Source: Nelumbo lutea | Lineage: Eukaryota; Streptophyta; Magnoliopsida; Proteales; Nelumbonaceae | Assembly (NCBI GenBank): GCA_022828595.1 | Contig: JAKGHH010000002.1 | Location: forward strand, 110,109,254 to 110,173,253 | Length of the DNA stretch: 64,000 nt | Direction of reading: 5' to 3' | In this document: positions 48,701 to 54,149 of the stretch, one piece after another | How the letters are laid out: each line of letters opens with the position of its first letter | Numbering within the stretch: position 1 is the first letter of the stretch | Made by a program: the position numbers and the translations under genes | Notes under the pieces: model-generated | The model's input: only the letters and a program-made list of their open reading frames with translations | Database searches by the model: none | Told to the model about the DNA's origin: nothing

Positions 48701-51539
48701 TTTTCTTCCTTTTCTAGGACAATCTTCTAACAGATATATTGATATTCTAGTTTAGAAATGAAGTTCAAACTTATTTGATGAGGATTATTGCTAATTACTA
48801 GTAAATGATGATTGCCGGTTGCTATAAAACCTAGGAAATTAGCCTAGGATTTAGGTTTAAAAAACTATCACCTAGGTGATGCCTAGGCAGTTAGGTACTC
48901 GGTACTCCCTTGTCCCCCAGTTTCATCTTGATAACTATGATTGAAGGTTTAATCATAGATGATTCCATGATAATCACTTCAAAAACTCCTACATTTAGAA
49001 CTGCAAAATTCCTTCCGGAATGGAGGAAGTAAGAGAAAATAGCATTTTTTATAGGTAAGAGAAAATAAGCATTCTTCCCCTCAACATGACATTTAATCTT
49101 CTTTTACACTCAATATCCTCATGGTTCTTTCCTTCCAAATACAATACACATCAGTGGAAGCTAACAAACAAATATGTCCTCTTCTGCTAACATCCTTCAC
49201 AGGTTATGCTTAAGAAAGAGCCATGTTAAACCCTAGAATTACCAACAGTCACTCAAGAAGCTTAATGAAGTATATCAAAATCTTCATGCATTATGTTTTT
49301 GATAAGTAACAGTACTTCAATAATTTTATTAATACTTTAGTAGTACAAAACCAACTTTAAAATGGTGTACACTCTAACTGCAAAAACAACATAAGCTGAC
49401 AAATGAAATCTGCATCTACATAGTAATTTTGGTTCCTGCTTCACCCCAACATAAACTACAAATTGGAACACCTGACCTCCCTAGTAGGTCACCAATGCAA
49501 TTTGCAGATCTTGGCACCCACTTGAATGAACAATTCAAGTTGGCTCCCAAACCTGACCTTGCTAGTAGGTCAGCCATACAATTTGCAGACCTTGGCAATT
49601 CATGTTGGCTCCCAAACCTGACCTTGCTAGTAGGTCAGCCATATACAATTTGCAGACCTTGGCACCCACTCGAATGAGCAATTCAAGTTGGTTCCCAATG
49701 TCCTTGCATGTCTTGCCAGAAATATATCCCTCTTACCTTCCTTCAAGCATTGAGATTCAATCAAAAGAATGAGATGTACAAATATAATGTCTATCCTTCT
49801 CATGAAAGAATCAATTTATATTCAATTTGAACTGATCCAAACTTATCATTGAGAACAAACCAGTGAATTAATAAGGCAACTAACATGAAAGGACAGAAAA
49901 GTAAAATAAGTTTTAATCATATTTCTTGTCCAACTCTTCCATGCAGTATTGTAAAAGTTTAAATAAATAAATACTTACTATCTGACCTTAAGCTACACTT
50001 ATCTGCATTCTTAAGTGAAAACGCCAATAAATATCTTCCTATTCTTCAAGAAGACAAAGTAACATATAAACCTGAATCAAAATTAGAACCTTACCTTGCC
50101 CTTAAGTTGAATGAGATGTTTGTCTTCAATATCTTGTGCAAACTCAAGGTTTATCTGCTTAATATGTTGGTATCTGGGCTAAAAAAGCGAATGTCTATGT
50201 CACCAATTTGGGATCATCGTTGGGAGCAAGGAGAAACTCATTCCAATCAGTTCTAATGTAAACTTCCATAAAATTTGACACAAAGATAAATAATACAAAC
50301 CAGTGAAAGAGCAGCAATCAGCCGTTCACCAGCATTGTTCATCTCATGCAAATCAAGAACCTACAATACAACATTATCAAAGTCAAATCATAAAACTATT
50401 TACTCTCTCATCCACACACATTGTACAGTGTGGGTTCCAGCCAGATGCTAAATCAATTAACCCAGATAAATTCTTAGAGCCATATAACAAAAGACCATGT
50501 CGAATAAACAAATGCAAGCTTTAGAAAGCTGTCTACATTCATAGATAGACTTTTAATCCACTGTCATAGAAAGCATCAAAAAATGTGATTAGTTACTGAA
50601 GAAAACATAATTCCACCTGCTAAGTAAAACTGATTCAACGGATTTGAAAAGCGTGGGTAAGGTCCAACTAAGTTCTTTGAGCCATATAACAAAATGCCAT
50701 GTTGGATCAACAAAAGTAAGCTGGTCTATATTCATAAATATGCTTTTAACCCATTGTTATAAAAGGCATTGAAAATATGCGATTAACTATTGAAGAAAAC
50801 GTAATTCTACTCACTAGGTTAAACTGATTCAATGGATTGGAACAAGTTGGGTTCTAACCAGAACCAAAAACAGTTCATTTGATGAAATTTCAAGACCCAA
50901 GTATCGCAGGCTATGTTGTACCAGCCGTTGAACACTACTTACATTCGTAGATATGTTTTTGATCCACTTTCATGGGACCCATCCAAGATATACTATTAAA
51001 AATTCAAACAAGAAAAGAAATTTATTCATTCAATGTAAATCAACAAATTGAATGAATATAAAAAAATAATAATAAAAAAAAAAATTGGCTTCCTCCCCAA
51101 AATTAATTATTCTGATGAAACTTTTATAACAAGCAATAGAGTCAATGCTGAACCACAAATGCAAGGTGTGGAGAACTGATTATAGTCAATGACACGCTTT
51201 TATTCCATTTTCTCGAAAACCCATCAACGATATGCTACGAATTACATGAAATTTGTCTTCCGTTACTTACCAAAAAAAAATTACATGAAAATTGTTCATT
51301 AAATGAAAACTAATTCAGAGAGTGAAGCTGAACCATGAAAAGAGAGATATATATAGTACCTGCCAGAGAGAATGGTAGGAGGAAAGTGTACGGTACAACC
51401 ACGGGCTGACCAGTAAGAGAGAGATAAGGTCTCTCTGAGGTAGTCTCGTGCTCACTATCTGCAGCACACGAGGGACCGTATCTCTGCTCCAACCCATCTC
51501 TTCCTCGTCCTCTTCTTCTATTTTTTCTGTTACTTCCAT
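1838..51539 (-). CDS. F-box/leucine-rich-repeat protein, 12 exons (At3g58530-like)
   Basis: Intact split gene of 356 codons. Exons in gene order: 51539-51360, 50360-50301, 50178-50095, 48163-48033, 47943-47868, 45685-45615, 22089-22003, 21891-21819, 21728-21661, 21570-21502, 2114-2009, 1903-1838. Every intron is GT-AG and codon phase is kept across all eleven junctions, with no internal stop. Residues ~20-60 are an F-box-like segment ([17 protein letters not shown]); the rest is a run of AMN1-type LRRs, for example [29 protein letters not shown], ending in CFKVHS. Length and sequence match the Arabidopsis At3g58530 family (about 353 aa) as I recall it. F-box/LRR proteins are usually the substrate-binding subunits of SCF ubiquitin ligases; the substrate is unknown. 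The start is the ATG at 51539 because an acidic N-terminus leads directly into the F-box in that frame. The oddity is size: two introns of 23.5 and 19.4 kb full of retrotransposons. Confidence 0.95.
2009..2114 (-). CDS. F-box/LRR gene exon 11
   Basis: 106 bp encoding [19 protein letters not shown] and [11 protein letters not shown]. The acceptor AACACAG closes intron 10; the donor is GTTTGT. Confidence 0.94.
3070..3440 (+). repeat. 5' LTR of copia A
   Basis: 371 bp, begins TGTAGAGAACACTG and ends CTTCTACT immediately before the PBS. A TATA-like ACCTATAAATA lies at 3261. It is matched by 10661-11024. Confidence 0.92.
4236..6444 (+). pseudogene. Copia A gag, protease and integrase
   Basis: It starts at the ATG at 4236 (MEFKNQAEV), which matches the start of copia C. 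The gag core has [18 protein letters not shown]; the zinc knuckle is [14 protein letters not shown] (CCHC). The protease active site is [12 protein letters not shown], and the integrase zinc domain is HNRLGHLSF...CESCEFAKH followed by VHTDFWGP. Stops at about 4452 and 4635, in the integrase near 6045 and again near 6195 show it is dead. The frame runs into the solo LTR at 6445. Confidence 0.9.
6445..8377 (-). mobile_element. Solo LTR (1.93 kb) inside copia A
   Basis: It is flanked by the perfect 5-bp duplication CGGTC (6440-6444, 8378-8382) and splits the copia integrase exactly. Plus-strand ends are TGAAGG...TCTAACA. Read on the minus strand it begins TGTTAGACAGTTTTG and ends CATCCCTTCA, a normal TG...CA LTR. 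No repeated ends, PBS or pol motifs are found inside, so it is most simply a solo LTR of a long-LTR family. Orientation is inferred from the AATAAA-like GAATAAAAG on the minus strand near 8310. Confidence 0.8.
8383..10675 (+). pseudogene. Copia A end of integrase, reverse transcriptase and RNase H
   Basis: It resumes after the solo LTR with the integrase C-terminal motif [13 protein letters not shown] (KCIFLGY region). RT motifs are [15 protein letters not shown] (here [19 protein letters not shown]), GLKQSPRAW and YVDDIV near 9703. RNase H has YTDADW at 10183, [17 protein letters not shown] and [12 protein letters not shown]. Frame changes occur near 9480, 9820 and 10070, so the polyprotein cannot be made. 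A 131-bp tandem duplication (8720-8981) lies in the linker before RT. Confidence 0.9.
8720..8981 (+). repeat. 131-bp tandem duplication in copia A
   Basis: GCAGGCAGGTTGATCCCGAT starts at 8720 and again at 8851; the whole unit up to CCCCTGCAGATG is repeated with a few substitutions. Confidence 0.85.
10661..11024 (+). repeat. 3' LTR of copia A
   Basis: 364 bp, begins TATAGAGAACACTG (first dinucleotide mutated TG to TA) after the polypurine tract and ends CTTCTACT before target duplication CCCTC. Confidence 0.92.
11135..12073. mobile_element. hAT-like non-autonomous DNA element (939 bp)
   Basis: Terminal inverted repeats TAGGTCTGTAAACGG and TAGGCCTGTAAATGG (the second read on the minus strand). 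The 8-bp target duplication is CCTGAGAA (11127-11134) / CCTAAGAA (12074-12081), one mismatch. Removing it restores the LINE RNase H reading AMFSGPIG. There is no transposase. The outer parts are AT-rich with many GAATTCGAA repeats; the centre (about 11375-11900) looks different, with a TATAAAA-type box and pyrimidine-rich stretches. Confidence 0.85.
12318..12807 (+). repeat. 5' LTR of element B
   Basis: 490 bp, TGATGCAGGAGC...CCTACATCA. It pairs with 19588-20015, which lacks an internal segment. Confidence 0.88.
12936..13366 (+). pseudogene. Element B gag, 5' part
   Basis: ORF from the ATG at 12936 with the Ty3-type retrotransposon gag pattern: [35 protein letters not shown] and [18 protein letters not shown]. 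Copia C interrupts it at 13367. Across the insertion, using one copy of the AAGAC duplication, the frame continues at 18827 and ends at 18922. The ORF was therefore open before C landed. No zinc knuckle is visible. Confidence 0.85.
13367..13740 (+). repeat. 5' LTR of copia C
   Basis: 374 bp, TGAGGAAATAGTTGG...CTTTCAAGT. It contains a TATA-like GCTATAAATAAAG near 13580 and a (CT)n tract at 13647-13688. Confidence 0.92.
14129..18420 (+). pseudogene. Copia C gag-pol
   Basis: ATG at 14129 ([12 protein letters not shown]). Gag core [12 protein letters not shown]; zinc knuckle [14 protein letters not shown]; protease WVIDSG, with a deletion right after the active site; integrase [19 protein letters not shown] and [18 protein letters not shown] and VYVDDIV; RNase H YTDADWAG and [11 protein letters not shown]. 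Stops occur in gag (near 14577 and 14620), integrase, RT and RNase H, plus the LINE stub. It is non-functional. Confidence 0.9.
17269..17367 (-). mobile_element. 99-bp LINE 3'-end stub in copia C
   Basis: It starts with poly-T followed by TATCAATAACCACAGAATTC, the LINE 3' end seen elsewhere in this window on the opposite strand. It is flanked by TTGGTTTAATAG (17257-17268) and TTGGTTTGATAG (17368-17379), a 12-bp target duplication with one mismatch. Confidence 0.85.
18447..18821 (+). repeat. 3' LTR of copia C
   Basis: 375 bp, same ends as the 5' LTR, with the (CT)n tract expanded at about 18709-18778. Confidence 0.92.
18827..19587 (+). pseudogene. Element B gag 3' part and acidic internal region
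   Basis: 18827-18922 is the lysine-rich end of the interrupted gag frame ([11 protein letters not shown]). After its stop, a glutamate-rich frame (19073-19339) of unknown role follows, then the gypsy 3' segment with an ACTCGAGGACGAGTTTTTCT motif and the polypurine tract. No pol domain is present. Confidence 0.65.
19588..20015 (+). repeat. 3' LTR of element B
   Basis: 428 bp, TGATGCAAGAGC...CCTACATCG (final A mutated to G). It is shorter than the 5' LTR because a segment with two tandem TGACTCCTA/TTATGAG motifs is missing. Confidence 0.87.
20080..21230 (-). pseudogene. LINE L1 ORF2 fragment: RT tail and zf-RVT region
   Basis: The minus-strand frames read [20 protein letters not shown] (typical post-RT region), then [39 protein letters not shown] and WSLWEERDL. 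These align by eye with the same segments of the other LINE copies in the window. Frameshifts and a 26-base homopolymer (poly-G on the plus strand, read as prolines) break it. Confidence 0.75.
20198..20223. repeat. 26-base poly-G tract
   Basis: An uninterrupted run of 26 G inside LINE L1. On the minus strand it reads as poly-proline within the broken ORF2. It could be real homopolymer expansion or an assembly artefact. Confidence 0.85.
21502..21570 (-). CDS. F-box/LRR gene exon 10
   Basis: 69 bp encoding [20 protein letters not shown] and FL. The acceptor is TTGATAG and the donor GTATAA. Its donor opens the 19.4-kb intron 10. Confidence 0.93.
21661..21728 (-). CDS. F-box/LRR gene exon 9
   Basis: 68 bp encoding [19 protein letters not shown] and NLT. 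The acceptor is ATGTCAG and the donor GTAAGT; TG plus the first G of exon 10 makes the conserved Trp. Confidence 0.93.
21819..21891 (-). CDS. F-box/LRR gene exon 8
   Basis: 73 bp encoding [20 protein letters not shown] and CGAQ. The acceptor is CATTCAG and the donor GTAAAT. Confidence 0.93.
22003..22089 (-). CDS. F-box/LRR gene exon 7
   Basis: 87 bp encoding [16 protein letters not shown] and SLNLYALS. The acceptor TTCTTAG closes the 23.5-kb intron; the donor is GTATGT. Codon phase matches exon 6 exactly. Confidence 0.93.
23236..23573 (-). repeat. 3' LTR of copia E
   Basis: 338 bp. Plus-strand ends AGATGTGAATCTG...CTCTCTACA, next to the polypurine tract (read as CTCCCCCTCAAG on the plus strand). 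Confidence 0.91.
23590..24790 (-). pseudogene. Copia E RT C-terminus and RNase H
   Basis: The minus strand shows [11 protein letters not shown] and EFEIKDLGG (RT) and [19 protein letters not shown]. It then shows [19 protein letters not shown] and [13 protein letters not shown] plus [13 protein letters not shown] (RNase H). Several frameshifts and stops are present. Confidence 0.88.
24812..25250 (-). pseudogene. Copia E gag fragment
   Basis: Minus-strand frame with [20 protein letters not shown] and [16 protein letters not shown] plus [11 protein letters not shown], the same gag segment found in A and D. It joins almost directly to RT because the middle of the element is deleted. Confidence 0.85.
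25339..25457. mobile_element. Tourist-like (PIF/Harbinger) MITE
   Basis: 119 bp with long inverted ends GGCTGAGTTTGGGAGGAGTA and GGCTCAGTTTGGAAGGAGTA (second read on the minus strand), extending about 45 bp. The target duplication is TTA (25336-25338, 25458-25460). No coding capacity. Confidence 0.9.
26092..26427 (-). repeat. 5' LTR of copia E
   Basis: 336 bp. Plus-strand ends AGATGTGAACCTG...CTCTCTACA, adjacent to the PBS. Compared with the 3' LTR it has a short duplicated GCCCATTAA segment and a deletion in the GAAGAAGAAG run. Confidence 0.91.
26600..27873 (+). mobile_element. LINE L2 (5'-truncated)
   Basis: Flanked by a perfect 19-bp duplication AAGATTAATAAAGGTGAAC (26581-26599, 27874-27892) and ending in poly-A. 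It encodes zf-RVT ([38 protein letters not shown]) and RNase H ([20 protein letters not shown]). There is an internal deletion within RNase H near 27550 and stops near 26760, 27060 and 27400. Confidence 0.9.
26610..27752 (+). pseudogene. LINE L2 ORF2 C-terminal fragment
   Basis: Zf-RVT followed by a plant LINE RNase H domain ending in [11 protein letters not shown] and a stop at 27752. Interrupted by at least three stops or frameshifts. Confidence 0.82.
27893..29636 (+). mobile_element. LINE L3 (5'-truncated)
   Basis: It ends in an A-rich tail at about 29636 followed by AAAGGTGAA, which also precedes its 5' end, a short target duplication in L4. L2 later inserted right at its 5' junction. 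It contains a 380-codon open stretch (28188-29330) covering zf-RVT and RNase H. Confidence 0.82.
28188..29330 (+). pseudogene. LINE L3 ORF2 fragment: zf-RVT and RNase H
   Basis: Longest intact LINE frame here. The zf-RVT part has [20 protein letters not shown] and [18 protein letters not shown]; a [16 protein letters not shown] linker follows. RNase H starts [20 protein letters not shown] and reaches [19 protein letters not shown], then stops. The last part of RNase H (29340-29515) continues out of frame. RT is missing, so it has no activity. Confidence 0.85.
29644..31799 (-). pseudogene. LINE L4 ORF2: RT end, zf-RVT, RNase H start
   Basis: Minus-strand frames from 31787 down show [11 protein letters not shown] (the RT FADD-type box), [12 protein letters not shown], then [20 protein letters not shown], zf-RVT ([40 protein letters not shown]) and [20 protein letters not shown] (RNase H). 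Frameshifts separate the segments. Confidence 0.85.
31800..32225. mobile_element. hAT-type MITE (426 bp) in LINE L4
   Basis: Terminal inverted repeats TAGGGGTGCTCACAA / TAGGGGTGAGCAAGA; the target duplication GTAACAAC / GTAACAAT (31792-31799, 32226-32233) is 8 bp as for hAT. The interior is very AT-rich with TATAAATAATA repeats, and no coding capacity. Confidence 0.9.
32227..32530. repeat. ~199-bp tandem duplication next to the MITE
   Basis: CCCAACCCTCCAACCTTTAA occurs at 32254 and again at 32453. The surrounding CTAGTA.CAAT and (CT)n sequence is also duplicated. The second copy is cut by copia D. Confidence 0.75.
32531..32863 (+). repeat. 5' LTR of copia D
   Basis: 333 bp with a TATA-like AGTATAAATAATAAG near 32718 and a pyrimidine-rich R/U5. 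It ends CTACT directly before the PBS. Confidence 0.92.
33369..35667 (+). pseudogene. Copia D gag, protease and integrase
   Basis: ORF from 33369: gag core [18 protein letters not shown]; zinc knuckle [14 protein letters not shown]; protease [12 protein letters not shown] with the first residue of the DSG context altered (RDSGA); integrase [21 protein letters not shown] and VHIDVWGP, in which the usual VHTD reads VHID. Frameshifts near 33590, 34300, 34730 and 35120. It is cut by TR-GAG1 at the KGYCCYDP motif. Confidence 0.9.
35668..36131 (-). repeat. 3' LTR of TR-GAG1
   Basis: 464 bp. Plus-strand ends TGTTATGGACCCGG...CGTCCACATCA. GATAAG-rich between 35936 and 36058. Confidence 0.92.
36199..37284 (-). 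pseudogene. TR-GAG1 gag, one nonsense codon
   Basis: 362 codons from ATG 37284. Order: coiled-coil-like N-terminus ([20 protein letters not shown], heptad spacing); the gag core [20 protein letters not shown], then [38 protein letters not shown] and [11 protein letters not shown]; and a zinc knuckle [14 protein letters not shown]. The only break is a TGA at about 36955-36957 where CGA (Arg) is expected from the family, a C-to-T change. It gives a useful reference for the gag that TR-GAG2 has lost. The start was chosen because it lies 10 bases past the PBS; the frame is open further upstream into the LTR, but without reason to use it. Confidence 0.88.
37308..37821 (-). repeat. 5' LTR of TR-GAG1
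   Basis: 514 bp. It carries many GATAAG motifs and a local duplication of the AGTCTCTCTTAATCCTAATC segment, which makes it 50 bp longer than the other LTR. Confidence 0.92.
37827..39951 (+). pseudogene. Copia D RT and RNase H
   Basis: It resumes after TR-GAG1 with [35 protein letters not shown] and [12 protein letters not shown]; RNase [17 protein letters not shown] (usual W replaced by L), [10 protein letters not shown] and [12 protein letters not shown]. Stops near 38531 and 38811, and a frameshift before the end. Confidence 0.9.
39939..40287 (+). repeat. 3' LTR of copia D
   Basis: 349 bp, nearly the same as the 5' LTR; longer mainly because of extra TTCTCTTC repeats near 40190. Confidence 0.92.
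40288..40471 (-). pseudogene. LINE L4 RT fragment beyond copia D
   Basis: The minus strand reads [20 protein letters not shown] and [18 protein letters not shown], the RT palm motif [11 protein letters not shown] duplicated copy of the same motif lies at 32340-32409 on the other side of D. Confidence 0.85.
40699..40970 (+). repeat. 5' LTR of copia F
   Basis: 272 bp, TGTTGTGAGGATTATT...AATGATTACA immediately before the PBS. No second copy is present, so the start is inferred from TG after ATTAC and the end from the PBS. Confidence 0.7.
41569..42136 (+). pseudogene. Copia F gag, truncated by TR-GAG2
   Basis: Open from ATG 41569 to the insertion: [40 protein letters not shown] and [20 protein letters not shown]. 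It is the same gag superfamily as A, C and D but clearly more distant. The frame is intact up to VFAFLLGVN, where the next element begins. Confidence 0.87.
42137..42589 (+). repeat. 5' LTR of TR-GAG2
   Basis: 453 bp. It is similar to the minus strand of the TR-GAG1 LTRs at both ends and across the GACGAGATCCTA and AATAAAGGCATC segments. Its CTTATCT (GATAAG) repeats are fewer. Confidence 0.88.
42613..44523 (+). pseudogene. Chimeric gag-TPR-gag frame (captured host gene)
   Basis: The ATG at 42613 starts gag (MGDL, then [20 protein letters not shown]). After SSDEQQ at about 42824 the sequence becomes a plant TPR protein: [99 protein letters not shown] and [20 protein letters not shown]. It matches the At5g63200 type TPR family along about 545 residues with no introns, then returns to gag ([18 protein letters not shown]) in frame. 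Only three single-base losses break it: near 42627, 43420 and 43990. The last host C-terminal TPRs are absent and the gag core and zinc knuckle are replaced. The host protein's function is unclear; it has been likened to SPINDLY-like TPRs but has no transferase domain. Confidence 0.9.
44591..44634 (+). repeat. 3' LTR remnant of TR-GAG2
   Basis: TCATGTGGACGCGTTTATTG and the following bases repeat the start of the 5' LTR (GAAGAAGTATAGCCGCC.GCAG), then stop abruptly at LINE sequence. Confidence 0.85.
44635..44815 (+). mobile_element. LINE 3'-end fragment L5
   Basis: It begins in the last RNase H codons (NGLAKQW, then GSIVT), followed by the LINE 3' UTR (GTTAAGAAAGTTTAGCTCCC) and a short A-rich tail. 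It abuts the truncated LTR of TR-GAG2 with no remaining LTR on its far side. Confidence 0.75.
45213..45335 (+). repeat. tRNA-like fold-back element (123 bp)
   Basis: Perfect 13-bp inverted ends GGGGCCATTACTT / AAGTAATGGCCCC, with pairing extending imperfectly to about 32 bp. Inside are a sequence fitting an RNA polymerase III A box (TAGTGTAATGG) and one close to a B box (GGTTCAATTAC), with a small hairpin GGG...CCC around it. It could be a SINE-like element or a MITE derived from a tRNA. No clear target duplication. Confidence 0.6.
45615..45685 (-). CDS. F-box/LRR gene exon 6
   Basis: 71 bp encoding [20 protein letters not shown] plus LT and two bases of the next codon. The acceptor is GCACAG and the donor GTATGT. 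Its donor opens the 23.5-kb intron 6. Confidence 0.93.
45686..47867 (-). other. Intron 5 with degenerate LINE remnants
   Basis: A poly-T at 46079 followed by AAAGCATAGTTTCCATTAAAG resembles the 3' end of a minus-strand LINE. A second similar start lies near 46630, and 46740-47160 looks like old LINE 3' coding sequence. No frame is long enough to prove this. The rest is AT-rich with nothing seen. Confidence 0.4.
47868..47943 (-). CDS. F-box/LRR gene exon 5
   Basis: 76 bp encoding [13 protein letters not shown] and LNLSGCK. The acceptor is TTCTCAG and the donor GTACTT. Intron 4 between exons 4 and 5 is only 89 bp. Confidence 0.94.
48033..48163 (-). CDS. F-box/LRR gene exon 4
   Basis: 131 bp encoding an LRR ([13 protein letters not shown]) and the conserved SIYWNVR. 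The acceptor is TTGACAG and the donor GTACTT; two bases are left over and complete an Arg codon with exon 5. Confidence 0.94.
48164..50094 (-). other. Intron 3 (1.9 kb)
   Basis: AT-rich intron. Apart from the LINE fragment at 49299-49750, only simple A/T tracts and pyrimidine runs are seen. Confidence 0.6.
49299..49750 (-). mobile_element. LINE 3' fragment L6 with internal tandem repeats
   Basis: The left end GTTTTTGATAAGTAACAGTA is a LINE 3' terminus on the minus strand. The coding end reads [17 protein letters not shown], as in LINE RNase H tails. A unit starting CCTGACCT.CTAGTAGGTCA occurs at 49471, 49552 and 49617, so the end of the coding region is present three times. Confidence 0.65.
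50095..50178 (-). CDS. F-box/LRR gene exon 3
   Basis: Twenty-eight codons ([20 protein letters not shown]...). The acceptor is TTTTTTAG and the donor GTAAGG; phase 0 at both ends. The strong family motif INLEFAQ fixes the frame. Confidence 0.94.
50301..50360 (-). CDS. F-box/LRR gene exon 2
   Basis: Twenty codons ([17 protein letters not shown]), too short to appear as an ORF. The acceptor is TTGTAG and the donor GTTTGT; phase 0 at both ends. Confidence 0.93.
50361..51359 (-). other. Intron 1 (999 bp)
   Basis: Two diverged copies of a GCCATATAACAAAA.GCCATG segment (near 50480 and 50680) indicate an old internal duplication of about 200 bp. Nothing else is recognised. Confidence 0.5.
51360..51539 (-). 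CDS. F-box/LRR gene exon 1
   Basis: Sixty codons from the ATG at 51539: an acidic N-terminus, then the F-box-like helices. It ends ...SLWQ at CAG, followed by donor GTACTA. Confidence 0.94.
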
Positions 51540-51919
51540 GGGCGATCTGCGGAGAGATAGAGAGAGACGCCTTAGCTAATGTGTGTAAAGGGGAACATAG
51601 AGCTCGAGTAGCCTTCCGAAGAAGCAACCATCATCGCCGTGATTCCGTGAAGCCGTCTGAAGGGAATTACCTTACATCGGGGCCCACACTAGTGATGCAT
51701 CGGTCGTATGACCGTGTAGCCATAAGGCAAGAAAGGTCCGTGGATGAAATATAAGTTATGCAAGAAGAATACATGGCGGGCTTTCATGATGAGGTAGGTC
51801 GGGTATAGAATTTGTATTTCATTTCCTATTATGGAGAAGTAATAAAAGGCAAAATAACATAAATGAAGCATCAAAATGTTGGATCATTTGATTGATATAT
51901 ATAGAAAATATATACTATT
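51540..51919 (-). promoter_or_regulatory. Likely promoter and 5' UTR region of the F-box gene
   Basis: 380 bp between the start codon and the LTR of element G. No convincing TATA box at a normal distance is seen. The region is bounded upstream by retrotransposon sequence, so any compact core promoter must lie here or within the LTR. Confidence 0.4.
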
Positions 51920-52796
51920 TGATGAGTGTAAATCCGACCTCCGACCTCACATTTGGGTGAACTGACGGTTTTGCCTTCAGTTCGGAGAATAACATCTTGC
52001 TGTCATCTTAAAAGAGTTCTCTATTCCCCTTTGTTCCCCTTTGAGATTAACAGCTTTGTCTTCTTAGATCAACTTGTACTATAGGCTTCATCAATCTCCG
52101 ACCTCCGAGGAGATCTCGAGAACCTCCCACCTAGGAGAGGTCCTTCCTAGCATGATGAGCTCCCTTTTAGGAGAGCTCCATACTCTAACACTTGTCCATC
52201 AATTGACCACCTGGAAGCACATGCAACAATATTGTGTAACCTATCTCAGGCCCACTTCATGCATTGAAGACATGGAGGACAGATCACCACTACATATCAT
52301 AGCTATGCACTAGGTGCCTAATGCATGTCTCAAGTGGCTAAACAGGTAAAACTGATTAGGCTCTAGGTGCCTGAGTCGGATCCCCAAGTGTCTCGGTCGG
52401 ATGCCAGTTGGCCTGAATTTGGCCACAGGTGTCCAGACCGAGCACTATGTAGCTGAGCTCAAATAACTGGTGACCTGATAGAGCCCTAGGTGTCTTACCC
52501 GAGCTCCATTGAGGCAAAGCAAGCTCTAGGTGTCTCAAGCTACGATAGGTGTCCTTCATCTTCTCAACACATATACACTTTGACAGGTATCCCAAATCCT
52601 ATTTAAGGGGCAGGTTAGCATTCAATTCATACTTTATGACATACTGAATTCTCAACCACCCTCTAGATTACTCGGTACTGACTTGATCGTCGGAGCTACA
52701 AGCCTAGGATATCACCCCCGGCCCTCTGACCTTGTTTCCTTCTTACAGGATATCTCCAAGCTCGTTCAGAGACTTCACCACTTTTCAGTGACATCA
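51920..52796 (+). repeat. 5' LTR of element G
   Basis: 877 bp. It includes repeated CTAGGTGTCT / GGTGTCT segments near 52360-52560, also found in the 3' LTR. Confidence 0.87.
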
Positions 52797-53296
52797 ATTA
52801 GCACCATCTATGGGAATCAGTAACTAAAAGCCATCTCCTCTACTAAATTTTACTCTATCGACATGTCACAAACATCTAGACACACCTTGAGGACCTCTTT
52901 CCATTTTCCTAGCGAGACCTCATGAGGGCGCTCTCGGCGAACCCCATCTCTAGAGGCATTGGAGGGAGTTTCCCATGAGGAATTCAATAATCTAGTCCAA
53001 ATTGTAAAAGACATGAACCTATGAGTTCAAGCTACAGATGAAATTGTGCAGATGTGCATCACATAGCAAGGGATGTAGCAATAGAAGCCATGGTGCAGTA
53101 GAACCGACAACCACCACCACCGGTCGATAAGCCAGTTCCACTATTCTAGCAAAATTAGGTTGTGCAACCCATTCAAGAAGTGAACCAGCACCAACCGCCT
53201 CCACCACCGACTGATCCCCTAGCTTCACGTGATGAAAGACGCCCCAAGCGCAAAGAAAAGTTGCCTTTGCGACATGAATGACATCGAGGTGAATGA

Positions 53297-53926
53297 GTGA
53301 AGAGAAGAGAAGAGGAAGAATGGTACAGGCACAACCAACATCAGCAACCCGAACTCTCTGCTCGACATTCCCATGCTTCTTATGAGGTGAGCAGATCAAA
53401 CTCCTCGAGAATCCGCCAATCACAAATGGTCGAGTTGATTAGGAAGCGGAGGCCACACACACCAGAGTACCACCAAGGTGCATTATGGGGGCATTCAGAT
53501 AAGCTAGACTCCATTCACCAGGAGACAGTAAGCAAGTCAACTGCTATGGTACCCAACCTAGCTAGAGCATCCTCATTGGTTCCAGAGATCCTTTCGAAAC
53601 CACGACAAAAGGGGTTTAAGACCCCTACCTTTGAAACTTATGATGAAACCACTGATTCAATGGATCACGTGGAAATTTTTCAGGCCCGGATGTTGTTTCA
53701 TAGGGCCACAAAGGCCAGTATGTGTATGGCATTTCCTAATACATTCAGAAAGGCAAGCAGATTATGGTACTCTGAGCTGCCACCTCGGTCCATAAGTATT
53801 TGGACCCAATTCTCTTATTTATTTATCACTCACTTTGCTACAAGTCACAAATGCCAAAAAAAAACTGCAGTAATGTTAATGCACATCAAGCAAAAACCTA
53901 GAGAGAACAAGCTAACAAATACATGA
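53297..53926 (+). pseudogene. Element G gag
   Basis: The frame has a basic, glutamine/histidine-rich N-terminus and then the Ty3-type gag core: FKTPTFETYDETTDSMDHVE, MAFPNTFRKASRLWYSELPP and FSYLFITHFATSHK. A frame shift follows before the lysine-rich region at 53923-54141. It lacks an intact zinc knuckle. Confidence 0.82.
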
Positions 53927-54149
53927 ACACCAAGGAGGCATACTTGATGAAGAAAGAACAGAAAGAGAAAAAGCACAAGAGGAATGGTGATGAACAAGAA
54001 GGAAGAAAGAAGGCCAAGGGTTCTAAGGGTGAAGGGTCGTCAAATCGCTCTTGGACTCCACCTCGGAAGTTCAAGGCGTATACACCCTTGAATGCCCCCA
54101 AGGTCAGATTTCGATGCAGATCTAGAAAGAAGAATATCTGAAATGGCCC

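Noticed and set aside
51310..51627. Longer 105-codon minus-strand ORF overlapping exon 1
   Set aside because: It is in a different frame from the F-box; the frame starting at 51539 gives the conserved F-box sequence and joins exon 2 in phase.
53019..53423. Minus-strand 134-codon ORF in element G
   Set aside because: It is the antisense shadow of the gag region, with no recognisable domain and low-complexity hydrophobic composition.
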